Positions 37,733 to 49,635 are shown, numbered from the stretch's first letter. The stretch: 64,000 nucleotides of DNA from Cunninghamia lanceolata (GCA_027924645.1 BSBN01000242.1:2542001-2606000), one strand, 5' to 3'. Numbers and translations: made by a program. Notes: generated by a model from the letters alone, not told the origin.

Positions 37733-38540
37733 CGATAGGAAAAAACATATACAGACAAAAGAAGAATGAAGGTAGCAAACAAAAAAAAAACCTTGAATAT
37801 TTTAATAGATGAACAAGACACATTTTGAAATTATAATAAGAGCAGTAAGAATCAATATGCAGTGGACAAGACATAATTTGGTAGGCGATTTATTGAGGCA
37901 ACGTTTTCTAGCTCACTTAGAGGTTCTCAGAGGAGGTTGATTGGTTTTAGGGGAAGATAAAGAACCAAAAGTCATACATATTTCTAATAAGCCAAGGAAT
38001 GGCTCAATTGAAAAAGTAAGTTATATCATTTCAATTTAGCACATAATTAACTTCTAGGAAGTAAGTTATTAAAAGAAAAATCATCTTCTCCACATAAATT
38101 AAAAAAATATAGCTATTAAATTTATTTTGATTCAATAAAAGAACATTTAAATTTAAAGAATGATTAGTTAGTTTGGCAATTTCGAAGGCATAATAGAGAT
38201 AATTTGACATGTGCAATAAATCAATTCATCAACATAGGATCATTCATGCAATTATAAGATGCAAATGAAATGCAACTAAGTGCTTGTGTGTGTTCAACCT
38301 AGAATCTCTCCATCCCATCCTTGCCAGATGGCTAATCACCTCTACCTCAACCATACTCTTTTCTTCGACAACCTGCTATCATTAAACTCAATTCTTCATT
38401 AATAGGTTAGTGACCAATCCATAGCCAAAGCACTATACATTTCATCATTTTGAATCATTCAATTAATCCACAAACAATTATCCATAAAATAGTTCTAATT
38501 ATAGTTAAGTTCAGAAAGCATAACAGTTTGAGATGTGACA
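35780..38540 (-). mobile_element. Long LTR of a minus-strand chromovirus (left edge uncertain)
   Basis: The right edge is clear: the plus strand ends GATGTGACA at 38540, followed by a pyrimidine run (TCCTTCCCCACT) that is a polypurine tract on the minus strand, followed by an integrase tail. It is therefore a 3' LTR. Text near 35905 (AAGGTGCTTTTCCACC) resembles position 618 of the LTR at 260-3451, so the families are related and the expected length is around 3 kb. I could not find the matching TG end, so the start given is approximate. No gene is visible inside. The stretch 35401-35779 also holds no gene and may belong to the LTR. Confidence 0.5.
37688..37726. repeat. (TA)n microsatellite
   Basis: About 39 bp of TA dinucleotides inside the long LTR region. 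Confidence 0.95.
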
Positions 38541-38634
38541 TCCTTCCCCACTTGGAAGTGACATAGTCTTGATGTCTTATTACACAACACCAAATATAAA
38601 AGTCTTACACAACTTAATATCAAAGTATCAACCA

Positions 38635-39003
38635 AGTCATAATTATGCAGAAATTAAAAGAGTTTACGCTAATTTTTCAAATGAGGAAAAGTTCTGGCAA
38701 TATAATCAACATTCTCCCAGGTGGCATTATCCACCGAATATTTGTCCCACTGGACCTTATACTATACCGCATCCTAGTTTTGCAACTTAACATTAAACCT
38801 CTCCAAAATTTGGGTGGGCTCCACTAGCACCACCCCTAGATCCTAAACCTACAATGCACGCTCAATCAAGAATATGTGAAGCATCTGGATGATACAACTT
38901 AAGCAAAGATACATGGAAGACATTATGGATTTAGGATAGAGCCAATGGTAGAGAAAGCCTATATGCAACCAGATTAATTCCTTCCAAAACATCAAACGGT
39001 CCT
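38635..39003 (-). pseudogene. Chromovirus integrase tail with chromodomain
   Basis: From 39003 the minus strand reads GPFDVLEGINLVAYRLSLP, then IHNVFHVSLLKLYHPD, the GPF/Y module of Ty3/Gypsy integrase. After a frame change it reads PTQILERF, then YKVQWDKYSVDNATWENVDY. The V.W..YS...ATWE text is the core of a chromodomain, the histone-binding tail that defines chromoviruses. At least two in-frame stops (including one just before YKVQW) inactivate it. Only the C-terminus remains: upstream sequence is replaced near 39030-39100 by the 3' side of the Tat-like element. The LTR that follows on the minus strand ends at 38540. Confidence 0.82.
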
Positions 39004-41261
39004 GTTGATGGTTAAAAATGCGCAGGTTCTAGCACCAACATGGGAAGCTCCAAGAATGTGGGACTTGACACTTGAAGCAACCTCCAGATTTTACAGAAGC
39101 TAGCTCTTTTTTTTCAATGCGGCTTAGGTAAAGGTAAGAAAAACAAGATTACAGATACAATAAACAAAATTCCTAATTCTGTGGTGATGCGCCAGATTTG
39201 TATATCTATTAACACTTAGCACAATGTTTAAACCTTTAGAATTCAATTATATTGAAGAGCAATCAAAGCATGATCAATATGAATAGATGGTAAACAAATT
39301 TTAGAAACAAAGGCCAAATTCAAAGCAATTACACAGAGACACAGAGAATACCATCGAATAACACATAACAATGTTTCTTTTCATTAAGAGATTAAGCAAC
39401 ATACAAGAGGCACAGAAACATGCACAAGTCTATATGCTTCTCCTTGAAACAACTATGAAAGGCTAAAATGATATAATCCAGTCGCAGATAAAACTCAAAA
39501 CTATCAATTTTTTATGTCTCCTTGTGTTACAAAATTTCCCACTACTTATAGCCAAAATTTGACTCAAGATCGCCCCAACGGCCAAAATCTCAATGGCCTG
39601 TAATTACTTCTGGACTTTAATTGAGACTCAAACTGGTACTCAGGATCTTCTTGGATTTGCAACTATTTCTAGCCCATTGCCCATTGGCCGATTGATACTG
39701 AGAATGTGACACTCTCTTGCAGTTCTATTGACACATGGCAATCTCCAACGGCTCCAAAAATATATTACATGGCACCTTTCACAGCAGCGGCTACATTACT
39801 TCGATACAAAAAGAAGCAATAGGAACTATAACACTTGGCACCTTCCACTTCATTGAGAAATGAACACATGACAGTGTCTTGAAACTTCATACCGGGACAT
39901 CTGGTGCTCTCTACTACATCGGGCTAATTTCTCTTAGTATTAAAGAAAATACATCATAATGTGACACTTGGCACCTTTGTTGCTCTACTTTATAACTTGA
40001 TACATGTCAGCCTCCACAAGTTTCAAAATGGGATAGATGGCACTATCTACGATCTTCAAAAGTCCTTTTGGTTTCTGTTATCCACACTCTCGCAGGCAAC
40101 ATGTGGCATACTCCGCAACACTTAGAAACTATAGCCAAAACATTGTGGGGCCCATAGTATATATCTTGTCACTCCTTGAAACTTCAACAAATTATAGGGA
40201 CACACGACATCTTTCGCACACTACAACAAAATAAAACGTGGTGACCTCCACATCACTGAAGCTTCATCAAAAAATTCCTTTAAAGCCTTGCAGATAATGA
40301 CACATGGAAAAGCCCACACTCAACTGAAACAAATTGATACTTAATATCCTGGGCCCACCACCTACTTCTAGCACATAAAAAGCTATTGCAAAAGATACAC
40401 GTGGTTGCATCCGGTACTACAACAAAAAGACACATGGTGCCATTCGCATCACTGAAGCATCAACTTAATACTTCTCTACAAGATACGCGGCACAACACGT
40501 GGTGCAACCCACACTCAGCAACCAAATTATAAAAGGGAAATGGAGCTGGATACACGGCATGCTCTGCAAATACTTGGAAATTGCAAAACATAAAAGAAAC
40601 ACTGCATCCACAGAGATACTCAAAAATATTTCAGCCTCTTTGAAACCCCATTCCATGCAGCGGCATCTGCAACACTTAGAAACATCCCACTGTAGATTCT
40701 CAATACTGATACAACCCGATAAAAAGATATCAATAGAAACTACAGGAACTAAGCCACAAGCTGAAAATGAAATACATAGTTGCATCTATACAGAACATCA
40801 AAATGTAGAGTTTACAACTCTACAGTCCTTGGCAACTACATGGACCTCTGCGCCTGCTTAGAGAGAACTCTTGAATCAACATAAAAAGCTTCACAAACAA
40901 AATTGTATTGCCATTGGCAAAGAAAAAGAATTATAATTTTTGTAATGCGGCCTGATATATAGACCACTCTGAATCTGATAAGCCTTGCTTACTCTGCAAA
41001 TCTTGAAATGCAAAATCTAAATTTATGATGTCCTTATGAGAAAAGGACTACAAAATCTAAACCACAGAATGTAACTGAATCTCAAGGCAACCTATTGGAA
41101 CAAGAACCGTTTCTACCTCTTTCACACTGGAGGAATCACTCAGACTCTGAAAGACAATCTAATCATTGTGCTTAGTGAGTAAGAGGGCCTTTATTGCATC
41201 AGTCATTAGCACTATACTGTCATCAAGAAAAGGGGATGGTAACCCCAACTAGACCAACCCT
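39004..41261. other. Non-coding 3' tract of the Tat-like element, possibly its LTR
   Basis: This region lies between the end of the long ORF (41262) and the chromovirus tail. It holds no credible gene: the opposed small ORFs at 40465-40861 overlap each other on both strands. It contains the G-box-like array described separately. It is probably 3' untranslated and/or LTR sequence of the minus-strand element on its right, but I could not locate LTR ends. Confidence 0.4.
39731..40562. repeat. Degenerate G-box-like repeat array
   Basis: About seventeen copies of a motif near GACACRTGGYRCC occur over 830 bp: for example 39731, 39767, 39831, 39864, 39896, 39963, 39999, 40032, 40098, 40199, 40234, 40299, 40394, 40429, 40482, 40495 and 40549. 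Several contain CACGTGG (40396, 40496). On the minus strand the consensus reads GGTGCCACGTGTC, which includes the plant G-box and ABRE-type core ACGTGTC. Flanks such as CACTGAAGCWTCA recur after several copies (40251, 40451), so this looks like a decayed tandem array with variable spacing (about 13-100 bp). Confidence 0.7.
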
Positions 41262-44200
41262 TCAATGTGCCTCTTCATATTTTTTTACACCTTTAACTAC
41301 ATCTAAAAGTTCCTTACAATTCATGGCAGCAGAATTACAACTCAACACCTCATTTACCTTTTTAGCAGCAACCATTCTATCACTTACACCAACCGTAGAC
41401 AGGGTCTCATCAGATGTGTCATAGAGTTTCTGCAATAGAAGTTGGGAGTCTGAAACTCTCAATGAAACAATAGACAAAGTTGCCTGGACTAAAGACTCTA
41501 CCTTCTCACATAGTTGCTGGGTATTTAGCAAGAAGATGAGGGATGGTTTAAGTTGTACAATCTCCTCAGAGATTCTTCCCCATGCAGATGCATAAAGCTC
41601 TTTCAACATATTCAAGACCCCTGCATTTTATGGCCTTTGATTGAGTTCTATGGTTAATTGTTTGGTTTTCTGTTGCTCAGCCATAAATTGGGCTTGTGTA
41701 GCACTATTTTGATTTTTCTCCTTCAAAAGGGCCCGCTGCAACTGCACTACTTCCTTCATGTTGTCTTGGCACTTCTTCTCAATGACATCCTTCTCTTGTC
41801 TCAAAGCAGCTATAGTAGCCTTTTCTTGAGCTATCTCATTTTTAATAGCTACAACCTATGCTTGCAATCATTGATGTACTTGCAGAGAAACAATAGACTG
41901 CAAATCCTTATTGAGAGTATCAATCTCTTTTTCTTTTGCCTTTATCTCTGATGTCAAGTTGCTATTGGTGGCCTTCTCTTTTTCCAGGTCTGATTCCACT
42001 ATTCATAAGCTCCTTGTGACATTCAGATAGTCAATTGTTACAGCAGTAGTAGTTTCATTCATCAATTCTACTTTGTCCTGTGGCCTGAAATGTGCAAGAT
42101 CGATTGCTATTGCATTCATTGTATAATCTTGTGGTTGCATTTGCTTAGCAGGCTTAATGACATTTGGTGCTAAATGAGTAACAGTTAAAGATTGTTGAAT
42201 AGGATCAAATAATGACCTCATATGAGGCAAAGCAGGGCGTTGCCCTTCTTTCTTTTTTTGTTTCCTCATCCTTGTTTCCCTTGCTTTCTTGGTAGCACCT
42301 GCCTGGGTTTGGAATGAAGGGGGAGAAGCAATAAGACCTCTGGAAAAAAGGATGTCCCTGGGGTAAACCATATGGAATAGTGTCAATTTGACCACTAGGA
42401 TCAGTTCGAGTTGAAGCTCATTTAGGAAAAGTTGGGGAAAAAAGAGGTAATGTTATGGCCTGTGATGATGTGGCCGATGAACTGGCTATTGGAGCAAAAG
42501 ACTAAAGTGGCACAGTAGAGGTGGCAGGAGACATGGAAGAATATGTTGCTTGGGTTGCCACCCCTAATTGAGAAGAAACAAAAGGAGAAGAAAAAGGAGG
42601 AGAAACACTAACTTGGGCTACCACTGAGCTTGTAATAACTTGTTGCTGCTAGGGTGCCACTACTTCTTCTTCTGTATATTCCTTCTCTAACACCAATTTA
42701 CACTTTTTCCTTAAAGGCATATCCTTTGAATCTTTTGGACCCTCTTCTTTTGAATCAATCACTATTTGACGGAAAGGCGCCACTCCAAGACCCCTAGATG
42801 CCAAAGTTGTTTGGGTCTCATGAGATAGCGATTCTGTATCCTTTTGTTTCTACAAGGCACTGAGAGATAGTGGCCATGGGGCTCTAAGAGCTTGTGTGGC
42901 TACTTGCTTCGTTTCTTCTTGCTCCTAAGTCTCTTCTGATACTTCCGCCTCTTCTACTCAATGGGAACCACTAGGAATGTTGCTTGTGTTAGGGCTAGAA
43001 ACTAGAGTCATATGGTACTCATCCCAAATTGCCTCCCAATGCTCATCTATCTCAACACCCCCAAAAGTATGGGTGAATTGTGATATCTCCTATCTATATT
43101 TCCAGTAAGCAGCTATTTTTTCTACACTCCAATCTATTTTCTTTAAGGTTTGCCTTAGACCAGGAGTCATTAGCTTCTTGGGGTCATATTCCTACTCTTT
43201 CTGATAAAAGGTTTCCCAGGGCCTAGGGCCCTCATCTGGCAAATCTTTCAAATCAACATACAGTGCAGGATCATCTTGTTTCAGTGATCTCCTCTTCTGC
43301 CAAGAAGAGCATCTCTCATGAATAAATGTGGTAGAAACCTTATTGTTAACAATCCAAGATGCTAAGAAGCTATCCGGATCATATTTCCATTTATCTTCTA
43401 CTACCAGAACACCATATGCTTCTAGTTTCCTTGATAGGAGACTTTTAGTTTCTCTTTTCTCAATTGTAATGTTTCCCCTACTCTAGGGAACATCATACAT
43501 TTTCTTTTTCCTCTTCTTATGACCAAAGTTATTATCTATAACAGACAATTGATGTGCCACTTCCAAAAATGTGACCCTAGGGGTCAAAACCTTTGGGAGC
43601 AAAATAGGCTCTCCAACAAATATAGGAAGTCTGATTATGGTGGTGTGAGTACCAAAGAAGTAATCACAGGGAACTTTCAAATTTGACAAGAAACCCTTCA
43701 AACTATCTATCATTCTATTTATTACAGGTTTTGACCCTAATTATTCAAAACCTGGGGCAACAAAAAACTTGGCAAACTCGTAAGGATCTGAAGTATCTGA
43801 GAGGACATGAGTCTAGGTAGACACTAGAATTGCCCTTTTTGTGCTTGACTCTGGGTCATAAATATTCAATGGCATGTATTACTGGAAGAGACTGTGATTT
43901 TGATACAAGATTAAATGAAACAGATAAGTAGAATACCCAAAAACCCTATTCTGTTTGAAATTTGTCAATTGCTCCACCATAGCATGTGAGATTTATTCTG
44001 AGAAATCGAAATGGTACTCTAAAGATTTGTCTACAATTTTGAGTCTAAAAATTGTAGCTAGTTGCCAATCATATACCATGAATCATCACTCTGGCCAAAG
44101 ATGAAAGACAACATAGAAAGGGCATCTTGAATTGAGCCCGGCCTGTGGGTAGATAACGCAACTATGTATTGCCATCATCTAAATGCATCTCTGTATTCAA

Positions 44201-44734
44201 AAATTGTACCCTACTATGGAGATTTGCCCATATGTGCTACAACTTAGGAATCATAGGGAATGTCGCTGTGTGGTCATGAATCAAAGCCAACATATCTCAA
44301 ATACCTTTAGGTATTATTTGCACTATGAAAACACCATGCTGAATTGAGGCAATTGGTGGGTGGAAAGCCTCCGTGCACATTTTGACCAACTCTGGATAGG
44401 GGTGGATGGCAGGAACCAAGAATTGTGCCAGCTGTGAAGTCTAGATTCTCATTCCAAAGGTCTCTGGCTCTCCTTTTCCAGCCTTTCAGAGACATCTCTG
44501 GTGTGCCCCTTCTCGAAGATTCTTTGGGTTCTTTTTCATTTGAATGTCAAAAATGCCATCTGCATAGTCCTTAACCTGTGTAGCATCATCACTCAGTCCC
44601 GTATCCAAAACCCTTGTCCTTGGATAGCTACCTTTTACCTTTGGTACTGCAGATGCATAAGACTTACTACCCTTCAATTTGTCGAGTAGTTCAAATAGCC
44701 CTAGCCCTTCTTGTGATGACTGTCCCTTAGACAT
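41262..44734 (-). pseudogene. Long extra ORF after integrase, coiled-coil (Tat-like element)
   Basis: On the minus strand, text of protein quality starts at 44734 (MSKGQSSQEGLGLFELLDKL) and can be followed with frameshifts and stops to 41262, about 1150 codons. Recognisable stretches are FLSNLKVPCDYFFGTHTTII (43483-43713), WSVEKIAAYWKYR and FGGVEIDEHWEAIWDEYHM (about 43130-43010), a Ser/Pro/Thr-rich part (42660-42400), and a strongly helical, heptad-rich part (about 41990-41640; VAIKNEIAQEKATIAALRQE). The C-terminal block is 41615-41262. There is no RT, integrase or membrane-protein signature. It lies 0.5 kb after the integrase on the same strand, the place where envelope-like or accessory ORFs sit in some plant Gypsy lineages. 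I do not recognise the family. Confidence 0.6.
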
Positions 44735-45231
44735 CTCTGTATCTCCAATTTAAACACTAGAAGCTGTAAATGTATCAAAACTAGCAAGAATTGCAGGGAA
44801 GAATTGGAACTTCGACACAAACAACAAAAAGCTCAGAGGCAATGTAATAAGGAATAACAGTTGCAACTATTTGCGAAGCTTAATACTAGGTGTGGCGGGG
44901 CATAATGACACATTAAATGACCTATTACAACTTATTAATGGCATTAATGCCAAAAAGATGACTAATGTATCGTTCCAAATTTGTATGGGAGTGTGCATCA
45001 AATCATCATTAAAAGCGACATCCCTCTAAAATGATTAGCTACTTTCTTTAAAAGTCTAAGGAACTACTTAATGGTCTCGGGGAAATATAACTACCAATAA
45101 AAGAAACACTGTGTTGTGGACACGTGTTCACAGAACACTTATTTAAAAGAGAAAGCAGGAAAGGCAAGACGAAAGTGGGAAAAGAAACATAAAGACACCT
45201 AATTAACTATGATACAAGGGCAAATTCGAGA
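44735..45231. other. Spacer between integrase and extra ORF
   Basis: About 500 bp without a reading frame on either strand. It separates the pol stop (45232) from the next start (44734) and could hold the splice or promoter signal for the downstream ORF. I see no clear motif. Confidence 0.4.
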
Positions 45232-46264
45232 CTATGTAAAGTGTTTCAGAAAGATCCCATTTACAAGAATCTCCTCGGGCTCTCCTTGCATATTCTCTAG
45301 TTCAAATGCATTATGTTGTTTACAGGCATGAATCTTGAAAGGGCCCATCCATAATGAGTCAAATTTGTTGTGTTTACCTATTTTTGCGGCTCTTTCATCC
45401 CATTTAAGGACAAGTGACCCAACTTCAAAGTTTGGGTTGGAGGTCTGTTTGTCAAACCAATTCTTTACAGTCTATTGATGTTTCATCAGAGATTCATGTG
45501 CCCCTCCCCTCTTTTCTTGAACTTCTAGCAACTTGGTGAGCCTCACATGCATCGAGCCATTTTCTTCTATCTCTAGTTGTTTGATTAATTGCAAGGCTGG
45601 AATTTCTATACTTAGCGACATCATTGTACTCTTACCATATACCAGCTCATATGGGGACATTTTGGTTACCTACTTTGGTGTGATTCTGTCTACCCACAAT
45701 GCTGAGTTAAGGGACTTGTGCTAATCTCTCTGATGATCCACCCCCATTCTTTTGATAAGCCTGATCAGATTCTTATTGGTAGATTCTGACAAGCCATTGT
45801 CTTGTGGATAGTAGTTTAAGGAAGTCTTTAAATATATTCCATTTTTTAAAGCAAATTTTGACAAACTGGTTCCAAGAAATGCCTTAGCATTGTTTGATAT
45901 GACAGTGCACAGAGGGCCAAACTAGGCAGTTATCCCTTCCAAAAACTCTAAGATCACCTTTTTGGTAGTTTCTTTAAGTGGCATTGCTTCACTCCATCTT
46001 GTAAAGTAGTTTGTCGTAGCAAGGATCCACTTATATCCCATATTTAACACTAGATTAATCATTTCGATAAAATCCAATCCCCATTGAGCAAAGGGTTCTT
46101 CTACTACTATAGGACTTAAAGGTAGTGATGCATTTCTTCTCTTTCCAGTGTAAAACTGACAAGCTTGGCATTATTTGACCACCTGATAGCAATCTGCAAA
46201 CAATGTTGGCCAAAAGTAACCAACTTGTGTAACCTTAATTGCAGTAGTTTTTTTTGAAAAAGTG
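45232..46264 (-). pseudogene. Tat-like Gypsy integrase
   Basis: On the minus strand the zinc-binding region follows the RT ORF with frameshifts (CQFYTGKRR-like, about 46150). The core then reads GLDFIEM (first Asp), ISNNAKAF where the family usually has S-D-N (the second Asp appears replaced by Asn), and YYPQDNGLSESTNKNLIRLI with the Glu retained (about 45790). The next open part is SPYELVYGKSTMMSLSIEIP (45472-45660). The C-terminal module FEVGSLVLKWDERAAKIGKH then LWMGPFKI and VNGIFLKHFT ends at a stop at 45232. The GPF..I...N.F.L...G.....VNG..LK text is typical of Tat/Athila integrases. Frameshifts and the lost Asp make it inactive. Confidence 0.8.
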
Positions 46265-48041
46265 TCATCCTGAGGCTCCATGATGGAACTCATGCAGTAT
46301 CTTTTGAGCTTCATTATTTTCAACACATCTTAATAGTATTCCATCTATATTCTTTCTGAATAAAACATGGTCAATCAATACAAAATGGACTCCCTGTTGT
46401 CTATAGTATCTTTTCTTATCTTGGGAAAGTTTATTAGGGAAAACACCAGTTCTCATGAATTGGATTCTGTCACTTACCCAAGAATCATGATCCACTTCTT
46501 GGAGTTTCAACACTATTTCAGCTTCTGCTTCTTTAGACATCAACTCCTCCATATCTTGAGGGATGTATTGGAAAAGTCCTCTGCCTCTGACCAATTTAGT
46601 AGGTTTTACTTCTACATCATACTCAAAAATCTTAGTTATCCAATTAGCCCTTTTTTCAGTAATCTCACCTTCCATGATATACTTCCTAACACTAGGGTGA
46701 GCTACTAATATTAGGATATTATTCCCTCTTACTAAATGTCTAAACTTTTTAAGAGCTTTTACCATAGAATAAGCTTGTTTCTCAACAAAATTATACCTAG
46801 ATTCATATTCCCTGAGTGTTCTAGATAAGAAAGCAATTGGATGCTCTCCCTCATCCTTGTTATCCTTCTGTGTCAGCACATCAACAATACTATGTTCTCC
46901 TCCATATACATACATAATGAAGGGTTTGGAGAAATCTGGATTCCTCAATACTAGGACAGTAGAGATGGCTTTCTTGATCTCTTCAAAAGCATGTCTCCCT
47001 TTAGGTGTCCATTTGAAAATCAACTCCTTCTTTAGCATCATGGTTATGGGCCTGACCAGACCTACAAAGTCTGATATAAACCGACTGATAAAATTGATTT
47101 TGCCTAGGAAAGCTTGCACTGCCTTCTTATTGACTGGTAGAGATAAATCCAGTATAGCTATGACCCATTCTGGATCAATGGCAATTCCATCTTTAGAAAC
47201 AATGTGTCCCAAAAGTTTCCCTTGGGGCACATCGAAAACACACTTCTTAGGATTTAGGGAAATCTCGAACTCTTGGCACTTTTGGAAAATAGCTTCCAAA
47301 TGGTCGAAGTGGTCCCTGGCATTCTTAGTAAATATGGTAAGGTCATCTAAATAGATCAGGATGATCTTATTTATCAGTCCTTTGAATGCTATATCCATAG
47401 CGCATTGGAAAGTGGCTCTAGCATTGGAAAGGCCAAAAGGCATTTAGCATATGCGAAGGTTCCCCACTTTGTTGTAAATGCTATTTTATGCTGGTCTTCA
47501 TCAACCAGCCAGATCTGGTTATATCCTGAGAAGCCATCAAGCAAGGAGAATCTCTTTGACCCAACCACTATCTACAAAATCTGCTCCATAGAGGGCAGAG
47601 GGTAGTGATCCTTTAATGAAGCCTTATTTAGGTCTCTAAAATCTACACAGAGCTTGATGTCCCCATTCTTCTTCCTTACTAGCACCAGATTAGAGCCCAA
47701 GTTGAATGTTTGATGGGAAATATAATATTGGACTCTAGAAGTTTCTGCAATTCATCTACCATTAAGGGCTCAATTCTAGGGTTCACTGGTCTCTATTTTT
47801 GGTGGACTGGTTTTGACCCTTCAGCAAGTTCTATAGTGTGTTGGATGACATCTTTGTTGTAACCATGAAGGTCATCATAGGTCCATGCAATTACTCTATC
47901 ATATTTGTTACACAAAGAGACAAGCCTATGTCTTTCCTTTGGAGTAGTAGCATTCCCTACCTTTAACTTTGTCCCTTCATTGACATGTATCTCGGAGTAG
48001 TCCTCTTTGTTGATCTTAAACTTTCTTTTATCCAGGCTCAC
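46265..48041 (-). pseudogene. Tat-like Gypsy reverse transcriptase-RNase H
   Basis: The N-terminal RT part is open at 48041-47793 (YDRVIAWTYDDLHGY). It continues with stops and frameshifts through VNPRIEPLMVDELQKLLESN and KNGDIKLCVDFRDLNKA to a 392-codon open frame (47443-46265). That frame starts MPFGLSNARATFQ and has the catalytic YLDD at about 47353-47342. RNase H follows (about 46955-46670; FIMYVYGGEHS..DVLTQ, then YNFVEKQAYSMVKALKKFRH). The connection domain ITKIFEYDVEVKPTKLVRGR is characteristic of the Tat lineage. The protein would synthesise cDNA from element RNA. The early half of RT is broken, so it is a pseudogene despite the long open part. Confidence 0.9.
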
Positions 48042-48289
48042 ATCATCGGGATCAAATAGATTTTCTAATTTTATTAGCCCCCTTGGGAGCTTATTGGACT
48101 TCAGTCGAATGATTTGATCACCATATGCCTCCTCAATCTTGGGCTATAATTGGTCAGCAAACTCCCTGAAATGTTACAAAAATAGTAGCACTTGAAGCTC
48201 ATTATCAAACACTTGCTAGTTATGAATGTTATTAGGGATGACAGCCCTGATGATGATTTTTACCACCTCATTGTTAATGGGCAGGTCAC
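48042..48289 (-). pseudogene. Linker between the extra RNase H and RT
   Basis: The minus strand reads continuous but frame-shifted text (IIIRAVIPNNIHN, then KIEEAYGDQIIRLKSNKLPR) that leads into the RT ORF. No domain is recognised. Confidence 0.5.
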
Positions 48290-48650
48290 TTACTGGGTCA
48301 AATTGGGAACTATTGTATTGAAAGCATCGAAATTGTTAATGAGATCCCAAATCCTATGGCAGTAAGATCTCATCCTCACATTCTTAGCCACAGCTTTCTC
48401 TCTAATTTGTTTTATCACTAGCTCTGAATCACCTTTGACCACCAGGTTCTTTATTCCCAACTTCTTAGCCAACACTAGGCCATGTACTAAAGATTTATAC
48501 TCAGCATCATTATTGGTACAAGCAAATTGAAAGCGTATGGCTCTAAAAATATTTTCACCGCTTAGAGAGGTAATGCAGATACCTACTCCAGCACCATTTT
48601 AACTTCTAGCCCCATCAAAATTTAAGGTGTAGATTTCTGAATCTTTATCA
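48290..48650 (-). pseudogene. Extra RNase H-like domain upstream of RT
   Basis: On the minus strand: YTLNFDGARS, one TAA, NGAGVGICI (first Asp in FDGA and the glycine-rich turn), then CTNNDAEYKSLVHGLVLAKK (catalytic Glu), LVVKGDSELVIKQIREK (second Asp) and a helical tail to 48290. This is the pattern of plant or archaeal-type RNase H (RVT_3-like), distinct from the Gypsy RNase H that follows the RT. Such additional RNase H domains are known in Tat elements, where I recall them mainly after the Gypsy RNase H. Here it lies between protease and RT. The last catalytic Asp region is not recognisable. Confidence 0.8.
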
Positions 48651-48799
48651 GAACTTTCTTTTTCGGATACCTTTTGCTGCATAATATTTGGTATCTCCTA
48701 ATTTTCCTCAAAAATAACATAGGTGCCTAGACCAGTATAGTCATAATTCCCACAAGGATCACTCTGCATCATGGTTATCAATTGATTATTTTCTTCTTC

Positions 48800-49635
48800 C
48801 TATTGGTCATACTCAGTCCAGTCTCCCAATTCCTCAACCAGAGCCCTATCTTCCCTATTCATCATGGCGTGGGCTGCCTCAACTCTAGAGGTAGGTTCCT
48901 CTGTGATATGATCTTTAGATAGAGGTTCAGATAATACTTTCATCTTGGTTCCATATTTGGTTCTTAGTATCAAGTGTGACCAATCTAGGGACATGTATCC
49001 TCCTATTTTGATTGTGAAATCTCTAGATAAGCATAAACCAAAGACAAGGGGAATATCTATAACTGCCACATCTTGCAATACAGTTATGTTGGGACATGAA
49101 ATAGTTGTAAGGGGAGCTGCTTGATCGTCCCTACAGTTCGGATAAATTTTCCATCTAACTGCATGAATCCCTTAGCTTGTGGCTCATATTCTATTTTCAA
49201 GGCATCAGCTATTTGCTTTGGCATAACTGTGGTACTAGCTCCTGAGTCTATCATTGAATTGTACAACAGTTTCTTTCCCACTATAAAAGTTAAATAGAAG
49301 GGGTTAGTCTTGGATCTGCTTACCTCTGGTGCAACATTCAAAAGAGAAGTTGACTGCAGGGGTGGAGTGTCTTTATTTTGAGTCTTTCCTTTATTAGCAC
49401 CTCCTTCTCTTGTATTGACAAATTTAGGGTCTGTTTGATCTTGCAATGCTTCTTGAAGTAGTGTCTTTTGCATAGGGATAGCCAGCATGTCCCATATTGA
49501 CACTTGTGTCGGGATCTTCTTCAGTTGTTCTACCACATTCATGGGCCCTAATGCTTGTATCTTGGGATAGTAAGGATACCTTGCTCTTTCCACCACTGGA
49601 TTTGAGATTCTTTGATTCTGAGTACCAATAGGCAT
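48800..49635 (-). pseudogene. Tat-like Gypsy aspartic protease region
   Basis: The open frame 49635-49084 (183 codons) contains FYLTFIVGKKLLYNSMIDSG followed by ASTTVMP: the D-S-G-A-S active-site motif of retropepsins, about residue 132. The adjacent frame 49078-48800 continues with VFGLCLSRDFTIKIGGYMSL (typical second half of retropepsin, shifted by one frame) and an acidic tail LVEELGDWTEYDQ. The N-terminal 120 residues form a linker from gag (QALGPMNVVEQLKKIPTQVS, then IWDMLAIPMQKTLLQEAL), a layout seen in Tat/Athila polyproteins. The protease would cut the Gag-Pol polyprotein. Confidence 0.85.

Noticed and set aside
40465..40861. Opposed open frames of 106 and 120 codons
   Set aside because: They overlap on both strands inside the G-box-like repeat tract, and neither shows a domain, so at least one must be chance; I support neither.
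46857..47354. 165-codon open frame on the plus strand
   Set aside because: It lies wholly antisense to the RT ORF with the YLDD motif, and its text looks like the complement of that ORF. I treat it as a shadow.
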